From: Paulinella micropora
Taxonomy: Eukaryota > Cercozoa > Imbricatea > Euglyphida
NCBI GenBank assembly: GCA_009731375.1
Contig: BJOX01000180.1
Span: 794,640 to 849,268, forward strand
DNA: 54,629 nt
Direction: 5' to 3'
A program made the position numbers and the translations under genes. Numbering within the stretch: position 1 is the first letter of the stretch; every line of letters starts with the position of its first letter. The notes below the pieces were generated by a model. The model was not told the origin of the DNA and did not search any database. It saw nothing but the letters and a program-made list of their open reading frames with translations. Below are positions 42,591-54,629 of the stretch, piece by piece.

Positions 42591-43180
42591 CGTACGTACG
42601 CATGCACATAAATACATACATAACATAACATAACATACATACATGCATACATAACATAACATAACATACATACATACGTATGTACGTACGTACGTACGTA
42701 CCCATGCACATAACATACATACATAACATAACATACATACATACATACATACGTACGTGCGTACGTACGTACATACATTGCATGTATTACATACATTACA
42801 TACATTGCATGCATTGCATGCATTACATACATTACATACATTACATACATACATACATACATGCATACATACATACGTACATACATACATACATACATAC
42901 ATACATGCATGCATGCATGCATACATGCATACATACATACATACATTAAATACATTACATACATTACATACATTACATACATACACACATACATACATAC
43001 ATACATTACATGCATTACATACATTACATACATACATACATACATACATACTACATGTATACATACATACATACATACATACATACATACATACATACAT
43101 ACATACTTACTTACTTACTTACATACATGCATACATACATACATACATACATACAAATTGAGTATGTAATACATGTATGT
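42516..43180. repeat. CATA/CATAACAT array, paralogue of 52385-52860
   Basis: Begins AATACAATACGGTATGCACA as does the array at 52385. TACG blocks and a CATTGCATGTATTACATACA segment (about 42775) follow in the same order in both. Then CATA repeat and a short unique stretch after 43150. Confidence 0.85.
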
Positions 43181-43367
43181 GTAAAGGGGCAATTGTATTC
43201 CCTATCTATCCATCTGCCTATCTATCTATCTACCTACCTACCTACCTACCTACCTACGTACCTGCCCACCTACCTACCTACTTACCTATCTACCTACCTG
43301 CCTACCTACCTACCTACCCACCCACCTACCTACAACTACCTATCTATCTATCTATCTATCTATCTAT

Positions 43368-43401
<34 letters not shown>

Positions 43402-43640
43402 CATCTATCTATCATCTATCGTATAGGGCAAAGGCCGTTCCTGCCTCCCTCTCTCTCATCTATCTATCTATCTATCTATCCATCTATCTATCTATCGTAT
43501 AGGGCAAACGCCGTTCCTGCCTCCCTCTCTCTCGTCTATCTATCTATCTATCTATCTATTTATCTATCTATCTATCTAGGGCCAACGCCGTTCCTGCATC
43601 ACTCTCTCTCTCTCTCTCTCTCTCTCGCTCTCTCTCTCTG

Positions 43641-43680
<40 letters not shown>

Positions 43681-43899
43681 TCTCTCTCTCTCGTCTATCT
43701 ATCTATCTATCTATCTATCTATCATATAGGGCAAACGCCGTTTCCTGCCTCCCTCTCTCTCTCGTCTATCCATCTATCTATCTATCTATGTATCTATCTA
43801 TTTATCTATCTATCTATCTGTCTGTCTATCCATCTATCTATCTATCTAGGGCCAACGCCGTTCCTGCATCACTCTCTCTCTCTCTCTCGTCTATCTATA

Positions 43900-43964
<65 letters not shown>

Positions 43965-44039
43965 GTCTATCTATCTATCTATCTAGGGCCAACACCGTTC
44001 CTGCATCACTCTATCTCTCTCTCTCGTCTATCTATCTAC

Positions 44040-44082
<43 letters not shown>

Positions 44083-44142
44083 CCTACCTACCTACCTATC
44101 TATCTATCTATCTATCTATCTAGGGCCAACGCCGTTCCTGCA

Positions 44143-44192
<50 letters not shown>

Positions 44193-44300
44193 ATCTATAT
44201 TTCCATCATTCTATCTATCTATCTATCCATCTATCTATCTATCTATCTATCTATCTAGGGCCAACGCCGTTCCTGCCTCTCTCTCTCTCTCTCTCTCTCG

Positions 44301-44336
<36 letters not shown>

Positions 44337-44356
44337 GGGCCAACGCCGTTCCTGCA

Positions 44357-44394
<38 letters not shown>

Positions 44395-44409
44395 ATCTAT
44401 CTATCTATA

Positions 44410-44443
<34 letters not shown>

Positions 44444-44480
44444 GGGCCAACGCCGTTCCTGCATCACTCTCTCTTGTTCG
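43181..44480. repeat. TATC array with about ten GCCGTTCCTGC spacers
   Basis: The spacer AGGGCCAACGCCGTTCCTGC (or GGGCAAACGCC), followed by CT repeat, alternates with TATC blocks near 43426, 43500, 43578, 43728, 43848, 43984, 44122, 44257, 44336 and 44442. CT length varies from 10 to about 80. Confidence 0.92.
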
Positions 44481-44920
44481 GTCCCCTCATACAGACAATG
44501 CATACATACATACATACATACATACATACATACATACATTCATACATACATACATACATACATGCATGCATACATACATTACATACATACATACATACAT
44601 ACATGCATGCATGCATGCATACATGCATGCATACATGCATGCATGAATACATGCAACATCATACATACACACATGCATACATACATACACACATACATAC
44701 ATACATATACATACATACATACGTACATACATACATACATACATACATACACACACATACATACATACATACATACATACATACATGCATACATACATAC
44801 GTACATACATACATACATACATACATACATGCATGCATGCTTACATACATACATGCATACCACATACATAAAAATCAAATAATATTCATATCTGTATCGT
44901 AGCACATTCGGCCTTATTCG

Positions 44921-44956
<36 letters not shown>
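44481..44956. repeat. CATA array and TATC tract
   Basis: CATA with GCAT islands to about 44868, then a 50-base spacer containing CATTCGGCCTTATTCGC, then TATC repeat in which S5 is inserted. Confidence 0.92.
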
Positions 44957-44958
<2 letters not shown>

Positions 44959-45408
44959 GTCGACAGACAGAGAATTAGGGGATGGTGTGGGTGTGCTGGG
45001 CCCGTGGTGGGGTGCCTTATGTGTGCCTAGCCATACGCCTATGAGTCACATGCCGAAATAGCGACGGGAAGCACAATCCTGTTCCCTCAGGGTGCCCTTT
45101 CTCGCTTGTTGAGCCCGGAATAAAACCCACAGTGCTCTGTCGGTTTATACTAGACTGTCGAACAGTCTCGAAACTCCATCTGCTTACTGGGCCCTCTGTA
45201 ATGGAGGTGGGAGCTCGTTCTGCAAGGGGCGCTTATGGAACGAGCCCTGGCCCCGCCTGGTACTAGGGAGCTTTGGTATTGCCTGTATCAGTCCCTTCCG
45301 TGCAAACATCACGGCTTAGCTGGGCATCGGGTCAATACTTTATTCACAGACTTCCTTGGTTGACGAAATCAGAAGCTCCTTTTTTCTGACATTAGTCGAT
45401 ATCTCATC
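44957..45408 (+). mobile_element. Short retroelement family S, copy S5 (5'-truncated)
   Basis: Begins inside the family at CTGTCGACAGACAG and ends GATATCTCATC followed by TATAGAG. Nearly identical to S4 over 450 bases. Its presence between two copies of the TTCGGCCTTRTTCGC spacer shows insertion into that cassette array. Confidence 0.85.
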
Positions 45409-45451
45409 TATAGAGTAATACGTTCGGCCTTGTTCGCTTCGCAGGAGCGCT

Positions 45452-45494
<43 letters not shown>

Positions 45495-45569
45495 ACTAAC
45501 TAACTAACTAACTAACTATCTATCTATAGAGTAATACGCTCGGCCTTGTTCGCTTTGCAGGAGGAGCGC

Positions 45570-45614
<45 letters not shown>

Positions 45615-45656
45615 AGAGTAATACGTTCGGCCTTATTCGCTTCGCAGGTGGAGCGC

Positions 45657-45699
<43 letters not shown>

Positions 45700-45724
45700 G
45701 TCTGTCTGTCTGTCTGTCTGTCTA

Positions 45725-45772
<48 letters not shown>

Positions 45773-45856
45773 TCTATCTATCCATCTATCCATCCATCCA
45801 TCAATCCATCCATCCATCCATCCATCCATCCATCTATCTATCTATCTATCTATCTA

Positions 45857-45891
<35 letters not shown>

Positions 45892-45979
45892 CCTATATAT
45901 ACGGCTATCTATCTAACTATCTATCTATTTATATTTATCTATCTATCTATCTATCTATCTACCTACCTACCTACCTACC

Positions 45980-46062
<83 letters not shown>

Positions 46063-46126
46063 GTAGGTAGATAGGTCGATAGATAGAGCGCTCCTCCAGT
46101 TAAACGAACCAGGCCGAATGTATGAC

Positions 46127-46131
<5 letters not shown>
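45409..46131. repeat. Cassette array ending in an inverted TATC/GATA palindrome
   Basis: Spacers AGTAATACGTTCGGCCTTGT (then TCGC and GGAGCGCT) lie near 45414, 45530 and 45616. TATC-family repeats then switch to GATA at about 45981, and an inverted spacer copy (GAGCGCTCCTCCAG ... GGCCGAATGTATGAC) lies at 46086-46128. The whole is an imperfect palindrome of about 0.5 kb. Confidence 0.85.
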
Positions 46132-46216
<85 letters not shown>

Positions 46217-46229
46217 CATAGATAGATAC

Positions 46230-46301
<72 letters not shown>

Positions 46302-46416
46302 GTAGATAGATTGGTAGATAGATAGATAGATAGATATGTTTAATCTATGGGCGTGGCGTAGCTTGAAAAGCCATTGGCGTGGATAGATAGATAGATATGT
46401 TTAATCTATGGGCGTG

Positions 46417-46476
<60 letters not shown>

Positions 46477-46546
46477 TCTATCTCTATCTATCTATCTATC
46501 TATCTATCTGTCGTCAGACTGTACAAATGCGGGGACAAGTGCCCAT

Positions 46547-46584
<38 letters not shown>

Positions 46585-46708
46585 CTTTCCCAGCCCGCTA
46601 CCCAGTCGCCGATTGGCGGCGGGATGGAATGGATGCCTATGTCTTCGGATATGCAGAGCTGATAGACCAAACATATATATCTAGTCATACATTCGGCCTG
46701 GTTTGCTT
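46132..46708. repeat. GATA, short spacer pair, TATC and C-type block
   Basis: GATA repeat with ATATGTTTAATCTATGGGCG twice (46334, 46396), a second GATA-to-TATC switch near 46475, then at 46590-46676 the block also found at 40486. The start of a TTCGGCCTGGTT spacer runs into the gap. Confidence 0.85.
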
Positions 46709-47136
46709 NNNNNNNNNNNNNNNNNNNNNNNNNNNNNNNNNNNNNNNNNNNNNNNNNNNNNNNNNNNNNNNNNNNNNNNNNNNNNNNNNNNNNNNNNNNN
46801 NNNNNNNNNNNNNNNNNNNNNNNNNNNNNNNNNNNNNNNNNNNNNNNNNNNNNNNNNNNNNNNNNNNNNNNNNNNNNNNNNNNNNNNNNNNNNNNNNNNN
46901 NNNNNNNNNNNNNNNNNNNNNNNNNNNNNNNNNNNNNNNNNNNNNNNNNNNNNNNNNNNNNNNNNNNNNNNNNNNNNNNNNNNNNNNNNNNNNNNNNNNN
47001 NNNNNNNNNNNNNNNNNNNNNNNNNNNNNNNNNNNNNNNNNNNNNNNNNNNNNNNNNNNNNNNNNNNNNNNNNNNNNNNNNNNNNNNNNNNNNNNNNNNN
47101 NNNNNNNNNNNNNNNNNNNNNNNNNNNNNNNNNNNN
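46709..47136. other. Assembly gap, 428 N
   Basis: An N run begins inside a cassette spacer and ends at a TATC repeat. A related spacer (CATACACTCGGTCTGGTTCG) resumes at 47160. Confidence 0.99.
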
Positions 47137-47600
47137 TTTCTATCTATCTATCTACGTAGTCATACACTCGGTCTGGTTCGGTTTACTGGGGGGGCACTGT
47201 ACCGTTTGCTGGCGGTCAATACATACATACATAAATGCATACATACATACATACATACACACATACATACATACAACAGGATCACGTGACTGCGTGGCGA
47301 CATACATACGTACATACATACATACATACACACATACATACATACATACATACATACATACAACAGGATCAAGTGAAGCAAAAATAGACAAGACTGCAAT
47401 AGCAGAAAACATACATACATACATACATTGCATGCATGCATGCGTACATACATACATACATGCATGCATGCATGCATACATGCATACATACATACATACA
47501 TACATATACATACATACATACATACATGCATGCATTCATAAATAGATACATGCATACATACAAACATACATGCATACATACATACATACATGCATACATG
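47137..47600. repeat. CATA array with repeated CAACAGGATCA
   Basis: CATA repeats carry the block CAACAGGATCACGTGACTGC (47274) and a relative CAACAGGATCAAGTGAAGCA (47361). A third (CAACAGGATCAAGTCTC) opens the next region at 47601. Confidence 0.85.
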
Positions 47601-47867
47601 CAACAGGATCAAGTCTCATCGTGGCGGACTCAAGCAGCCAATGCAGACAAGGCAGCGAAAGAAGAAGCAGACAAGACAAGCACGGACAAGAACAAGAAGC
47701 CGAGTTTGAACCAGCAGCAGCGAGTGAATCTCAGCGTAGGAACGTGAGGACAATGACAGCAACCGCGTAGGAACGTGCAATCCTCGGAGCCTACGGTTTC
47801 AACAAAGGGCGCCAATGTGAAAGGCTGACTTGTCAAAGAGGTCCGCGAACCCCTGAGCGAAGCCTCG
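47601..47867 (+). other. Unique DNA with possible coding segment upstream of ankyrin exon
   Basis: After CATGCAACAG, a possible acceptor, one frame codes an Ala/Lys-rich segment (TQAANADKAAKEEADKTST and onward) to a TGA at about 47746. GCGTAGGAACGTG is then repeated (47732, 47766). It may be an exon of the same gene as the ankyrin segment, but frames are not connected and the evidence is weak. Confidence 0.25.
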
Positions 47868-47942
47868 ATGGAAGACTTGAGGGCGTTGCACAAGGCAGTG
47901 GAGGATGGGAACGTGGAGATGGTGCAACAGCTGGTGAAGCAA
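47868..47942 (+). CDS. Probable first exon of an ankyrin-repeat protein
   Basis: An ATG in CTCGATGG opens 25 codons, MEDLRALHKAVEDGNVEMVQ then QLVKQ, followed by a good donor, CAA|GTGAGG. LHKAVEDGNVEMVQQLV matches the first helix-turn-helix of an ankyrin repeat (consensus LHxAAxxGxxxxVxxLL). Ankyrin repeats act as protein-binding scaffolds, so no specific role can be given. The frame is open a further 11 codons upstream to a TGA, so this could be an internal exon. Downstream AAC repeat would be intronic and no second exon is found. Confidence 0.45.
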
Positions 47943-48123
47943 GTGAGGATAACAACAGCAACAGCGTAGGGAAGTGAGGACAACACCAACAGCAACAGCA
48001 ACAGCGACAGGGACAACCACAGCGACAAGTTCAACTACAACTTCTTCAGCAACAACTTCAACAAGAAATTTGAGAACCATAACAACAACGACGAAAACGA
48101 CAACGACTCAACAACAACAACTT

Positions 48124-48154
<31 letters not shown>

Positions 48155-48330
48155 TGACCAAACCTGTATTTTATCCTAAAAGTCATATGGAATAGTGACT
48201 TTCCTTCTGACTCAGACAACAGCAACAACAGCAACAACAACATAAATTGACCAAAGCTGTATTTATCCTTAAAAAAAGTCATATGGAATTGTGAATTTGC
48301 GTCTCACTCCGACTCTTGCAGGAGGGAATT
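47943..48330. repeat. AAC-rich tracts with duplicated about 55-base block
   Basis: AAC/CAG trinucleotide tracts. The block ATTGACCAAACCTGTATTTT with AAAGTCATATGGAAT occurs at 48152 and 48246 with small changes. No gene is seen. Confidence 0.8.
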
Positions 48331-50276
<1,946 letters not shown>

Positions 50277-50400
50277 CTATATTTTCAAGCATGAGAATAT
50301 ATATGTATGTATGTATGAAGTATGCATGTATGTACGTATATATATATGTACGTATGTACGTATGTACGTAAAAGGGTATTTACGTACGTACGTATGTATG

Positions 50401-50434
<34 letters not shown>

Positions 50435-50621
50435 TGCATGTATGCATGCATGCATGCATATGTATGTATGCATGCTATGCATGTATGTATGTATGTATGT
50501 ATGTATACATGTATGCATATGTATGTATGCATGCTGTGCATGTATGTACGCATGTATGTATACATGTATACATGTATGTATGTCTGTACGACATGCATTT
50601 ATCCGGGACTTTTTTTTTTTT

Positions 50622-51342
50622 AGTATAATTGCTTGCGTAAATTTAAAATGTGACCCGTGAGTTCACATCGTAAAAGTCAAGTGACTATGATAAATCAATT
50701 ATTAATATTCAAAATTAATTAAAATTTAGGTTTTCCGTGATTATTTAAATGAATTAGAAAATAAACGCTGCAGGATTTATTTTGTTTCGGCCACGTATGT
50801 ATTATTGACTTAGTGAAATTATGAGTGGCCGGGCAAGTGTCACTAAATTTCAAGTACTGGTGCCACCCGCACAATTGTCCTGTATTATGTAGCACAACTT
50901 GATTTAAATTTGATTTTTGATTAATTTATTATGTAATTCAACTTGGGGCGTTGAAATCACAGTAAAAATCCAGCAAAAAAGTGGCAAATAAACAGTAAAA
51001 ATACTTGCCACTTTTTGCCACACTTTTGCTGATCTAGTGATCCTGGCAACTTGAAAAAACATTTAAAATTGATTTTTTATTACTTGGATATGCTGTTTCC
51101 ACATAAATAATCAAAATAAACATATAAAACTTACCGGAATTTGCCACTATATTTTTAGTAGTTGCCGTGGCAAAAGGTGGCAAAAGGGACAAGTCCTTTT
51201 AGCCGGTATGAATGTTTAACACATACAATGTCATACATACATACATGCATACATACATACATATATGCTTTAGCTGCAAGGGGGACCCAGAGGATCTGGT
51301 GCGAAAATGGTGTCGCGTATTCGCATAAAGGTTTTGCGCTAT
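50622..51342. other. AT-rich spacer between inverted arms
   Basis: About 720 bases of unique AT-rich DNA. It contains AAAAAGTGGCAA and TTGCCACTTTTT as a hairpin near 50978-51020 and further TGGCAA/TTGCCA motifs at 51135-51185. These suggest a small transposon end, but no matching second terminus is clear. No gene is seen. Confidence 0.55.
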
Positions 51343-51883
51343 ACCATTAAAAAAGGTCCCGGATAAATGCATGTCGTACAGACATACATACATGCATACA
51401 TGTATACATACATGCGTACATACATGCATAGCATGCATACATACATATGCATACATACATGCATACATACATGCATAGCATGCATACATGCATACATACA
51501 TACATACATACATGCATACATACATACATACGTACGTAAATACCCTTTTACGTACATACGTACATACGTACATACATATATATGTACATACATGCATGCT
51601 ACATACATACATACATATATATTCTCATGCTTGAAAATATAGGTTCCGTGACCGATCCAGCAAAGTACACAGTGTTAAACATGGCCAGAATGTTCTCGTA
51701 CCTAGACTGGGTCGCAGAGCAGGAGTGGCGCAGACTCAAGTTTTTGGACGAATCATCCTTCAGAAACTACAGTCATGCTTTCTTTTAACAACAACAACAA
51801 AAACAACAAAAACAACAACAACAACAACAACAACAACACATTATTATCAACAACAACACCAGCAACAGCAACAGCAACAACAA

Positions 51884-51890
<7 letters not shown>
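51343..51890. repeat. Right arm of the large inverted duplication
   Basis: Reverse complement of 50041-50621. It starts GGTCCCGGATAAATGCATG, has the CATA/TACG repeat with AAATACCCTTTT, the transposase exon, and AAC/CAG repeats, and loses homology in the CT tract. Confidence 0.9.
51643..51771 (+). pseudogene. Duplicate transposase exon 1 in right arm
   Basis: Follows ATATAG and codes a segment with KYTVLNMARMFSYLDWVAE and then EWRRLKFLDESSFRNY before the donor A|GTCATG. It keeps the three residues KFL missing from the left copy, so it preserves the more complete sequence around the first catalytic Asp. No second exon follows on this strand: the CT tract leads into unrelated DNA at 52056. It is an orphan exon. 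Confidence 0.65.
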
Positions 51891-51918
<28 letters not shown>

Positions 51919-52014
51919 CCTCCCTCTGTCTGTCTGTCTGTCTGTCTCTCCCTCTCTCTCTCTCTCTCTGTCTGTCTCTCTGTCTCTCTCTCTCTCTGAC
52001 AGACTGTCTGTCTG

Positions 52015-52055
<41 letters not shown>
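51891..52055. repeat. (CT)n / (CTGT)n tract
   Basis: CT dinucleotide with CTGT islands at 51925-51945 and 51999-52026, unlike the pure GA of the left arm. Confidence 0.95.
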
Positions 52056-52059
<4 letters not shown>

Positions 52060-52384
52060 TCATATAGAGTGGTGTCGGTGTCACGACCGGTCTGAGCTGG
52101 GCTGCCGCGCCCAATGCGGGCGGCCCTGCAAAGATTGTACTCGCTCAACAGCCGGGGCCGCGCCCAATGCGGGCTCTGGCTGGAAAAGCGGTAAGGCCGT
52201 GACACCGCCAGTTCCTGGTCGTACACACCTAGAAATGAACACTCCGCTTGACCAGGACCAGCAGTGTGAAGGAAATCCTGAACAAGCAATGCAGAGGACC
52301 AGGTCTGTTACAAGGTCAGGAACTTTTGTTAGAATCCAGACTGTATATGAGCTAGATACTCACTAATGGTCAGAGGGATATAAT
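52056..52384 (+). other. Unique DNA with direct repeat and short open frame
   Basis: CGCGCCCAATGCGGGC occurs twice, at 52105 and 52153. A frame to a TAA at 52364 ends QRTRSVTRSGTFVRIQTVYE, loosely like the basic C-terminal tail of some retroelement polyproteins (TRSG..VR..xY). That likeness is weak and no integrase or RT motif is present. Confidence 0.3.
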
Positions 52385-52439
52385 ACAATACGGTATGCAC
52401 ATAACATACATACATAACATAACATACACACACATAACA

Positions 52440-52470
<31 letters not shown>

Positions 52471-52878
52471 CGTACGTACGTACGTACGTACGTACGTACG
52501 CATGCACATAACATACATACATAACATAACATAACATACACACATACATACATACATACATACATATATCACATAACATACATACATACATACATACGTA
52601 TGTACGTACGTACCCATGCACATAACATACATACATAACATAACATAACATACATACATACATACATACATACATACATACATACATACATACGTACGTA
52701 CGTACGTACGTACGTACGTACGTACGTACATAAATTGCATGTATTACATACATTACATACATTGCATTCATTACATACATTACATACATTACATACATAC
52801 ATACATACATACATACATGCATACATACATGCATACATACATACGTACATACATACATACATAGTATTACATACATAC
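52385..52878. repeat. CATA/CATAACAT array, paralogue of 42516-42870
   Basis: Opens AATACAATACGGTATGCACA, then CATAACAT, TACG blocks and TTGCATGTATTACATACATT in the same order as the array at 42.5 kb, with different block lengths. Confidence 0.85.
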
Positions 52879-53900
52879 GGGGGGGGGGGGGGGGGGGNNN
52901 NNNNNNNCGCCTCGGGAGATATCATGTTATTCCAGTGTGAATGTGGCCAATTTGTTCCTGTACGAGATGAAGCTGTATGTGGGGGGACGTCACAGTGTGG
53001 ACCTTCCTATTGGAAGACTCTCTCTGGAGCCCCCTCCTCGCTGCCCCTACGAACAGTACCATTGCTGCCCTTTCCACATTGGGATGTCATGTTGTCAGAT
53101 GGGCCAATTTGTTACTGTCCTAGATGCAGAAGTATGTGGGAGCCTTCTCAGGGTGTGTTTCTCCCATTGTGACACCCGCTCTGGAGCCTCCTCTTGCTGC
53201 CCCTACGAACAGTAGCATTATGTTCCCTTCCGCATTAAGGAGGTATGCTGATAGATAGGGTGGGTATTGGGCTATCCTGGCCCTTTTTTGGATTGTAGGT
53301 TTGGATGTCCCCGTATGGCGCTTGCCTCTGAATATGTGGACGTCTTAGCTAGTTGGGTTATGCCTGGTATTCGCGTTTTGTTGATGTAGGTTTGGAACGG
53401 GGGAGGTTGGTGCGCGGGTATGCGACTGGAATTCTGGGTTGTGGAAGTATATTTGTCACTACTGGGACAGTCGTATTATGCAGTTGTGTCTGAAGGTGGC
53501 GTGTGGATGGTTTCTGCCTCCCTTCATTTTCTGTTGCTGTTATTTGGAAGGGTCGAGTCCCGGGGTCTGGCCCCATTCCTTATGGCTCGTGTCCGAGCCT
53601 ACCCCTGTGGTCGGGGAAATCCGGGTCGGGCCATATGGTTGGGCAGACTGCCTGGGCTTCGTGGTTTCGGTTGAGATGGATGAGGCCCTGAGCCTGTCCC
53701 ATTTCCGCTTGGCGCACATCTGAACCTATCCTTGTGGGGAGGAAGATCCGGATTGTGCCTTGTGGTTGGGCAAGCCATCGGGGCCTGGCTGAGGTTTGTT
53801 GTGGCACGATGTTGGCGTGTGGTGCTGTGTTCCTTGTTGGGGCCGTTCTTGTTGCCATGTGCTGTGCCCGTCCGTTATTAGACTGACAGACAATCAAACA
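52879..53900. other. GC-rich unique DNA with internal duplications, no gene recognised
   Basis: A G run and 10 N (52898-52907) are followed by a diverged tandem unit of about 175 bases (ATGTTATTCCAGTG / ATGTTGTCAGATGGG with GGCCAATTTGTT; CTGCCCCTACGAACAGTA near 53040 and 53197). A second diverged pair lies at about 53565 and 53700 (CCTACCCCTGTGGTCGGGGA / CCTATCCTTGTGGGGAGGAA, then GGTTGGGCA). Frames up to about 105 codons exist on both strands, some Cys- or Pro-rich, but none resembles a known domain. Confidence 0.55.
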
Positions 53901-54583
<683 letters not shown>

Positions 54584-54629
54584 CAGAGGTGGGCAGGAAC
54601 CGGTCCGACACGGTAATCTTTCTCCTTTT
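54584..54629 (+). mobile_element. Possible hAT transposon terminal repeat at window edge
   Basis: CAGAGGTGGGCAGGAACCGG resembles the CAGNGGTGGGCAA-type ends of many hAT elements. Only 46 bases are visible, so the other terminus, target duplication and transposase cannot be tested here. Confidence 0.35.

Noticed and set aside
52056-52384. Gypsy-like polyprotein tail
   Set aside because: The basic TRSG-type ending is short and loose. No integrase, RT, protease or LTR is seen, so it is not called as a retroelement gene.

Overview
This is a stretch of nuclear DNA from a eukaryote whose genome is very rich in microsatellites. Most of the 54.6 kb is simple repeat: TATC/GATA, CATA/TATG, CAA/TTG, GAT/GGT, CTA/GTA, GA/CT and TAAG, plus homopolymers. 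About a dozen N gaps interrupt it, nearly all next to a homopolymer or microsatellite, so they mark assembly difficulty rather than biology. Long open frames over these tracts (poly-N, poly-[17 protein letters not shown] and similar) are low-complexity artefacts and are left out. GT-AG introns, a non-LTR retrotransposon with a restriction-like endonuclease, and a Tc1/mariner-type transposase point to a eukaryote, probably an animal or a close relative. The species cannot be fixed from the sequence.

Layout. 0-4.2 kb: CAA, GA and GTT arrays. 4.2-5.4 kb: unique DNA with a candidate three-exon gene. 5.4-27.8 kb: microsatellites with short unique spacers repeated between them, two copies of a short retroelement (family S), a foldback hairpin element, a perfectly periodic 103-bp GATA/GATC higher-order repeat, and minisatellites of about 36, 136 and 195 bp. 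27.8-36.7 kb: the one clear coding region, a head-to-tail array of three copies (5'-truncated, full, full) of one LINE inserted in a TATC microsatellite. 36.7-47.1 kb: more spacer/microsatellite arrays, a second foldback element and three more S copies. 47.6-48.3 kb: a probable ankyrin-repeat exon. 48.3-52.4 kb: mostly unique AT-rich DNA with a broken Tc1/mariner-type transposase gene and a large inverted duplication that carries its first exon twice. 52.4-54.6 kb: a CATA array paralogous to the one at 42.5 kb, GC-rich unique DNA, poly-A, and a possible hAT transposon end at the right edge.

The most interesting system is the retroelement pair. The LINE encodes a reverse transcriptase, a CX2CX7HX4C knuckle and a PD...E endonuclease of the R2 type. 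Every observed junction of its copies contains ATCTCATC next to TATC repeats. The unrelated-looking S family ends in a similar tail (ACATT, CGA, ATCTCATC) and always enters the same microsatellite with a constant 3' end and variable 5' truncation. This looks like a microsatellite-targeting autonomous LINE with a tail-sharing dependent. Copy A is intact in its open frame; copy B is broken by two deletions. There are no bacterial-type operons, rRNA, tRNA or CRISPR arrays.
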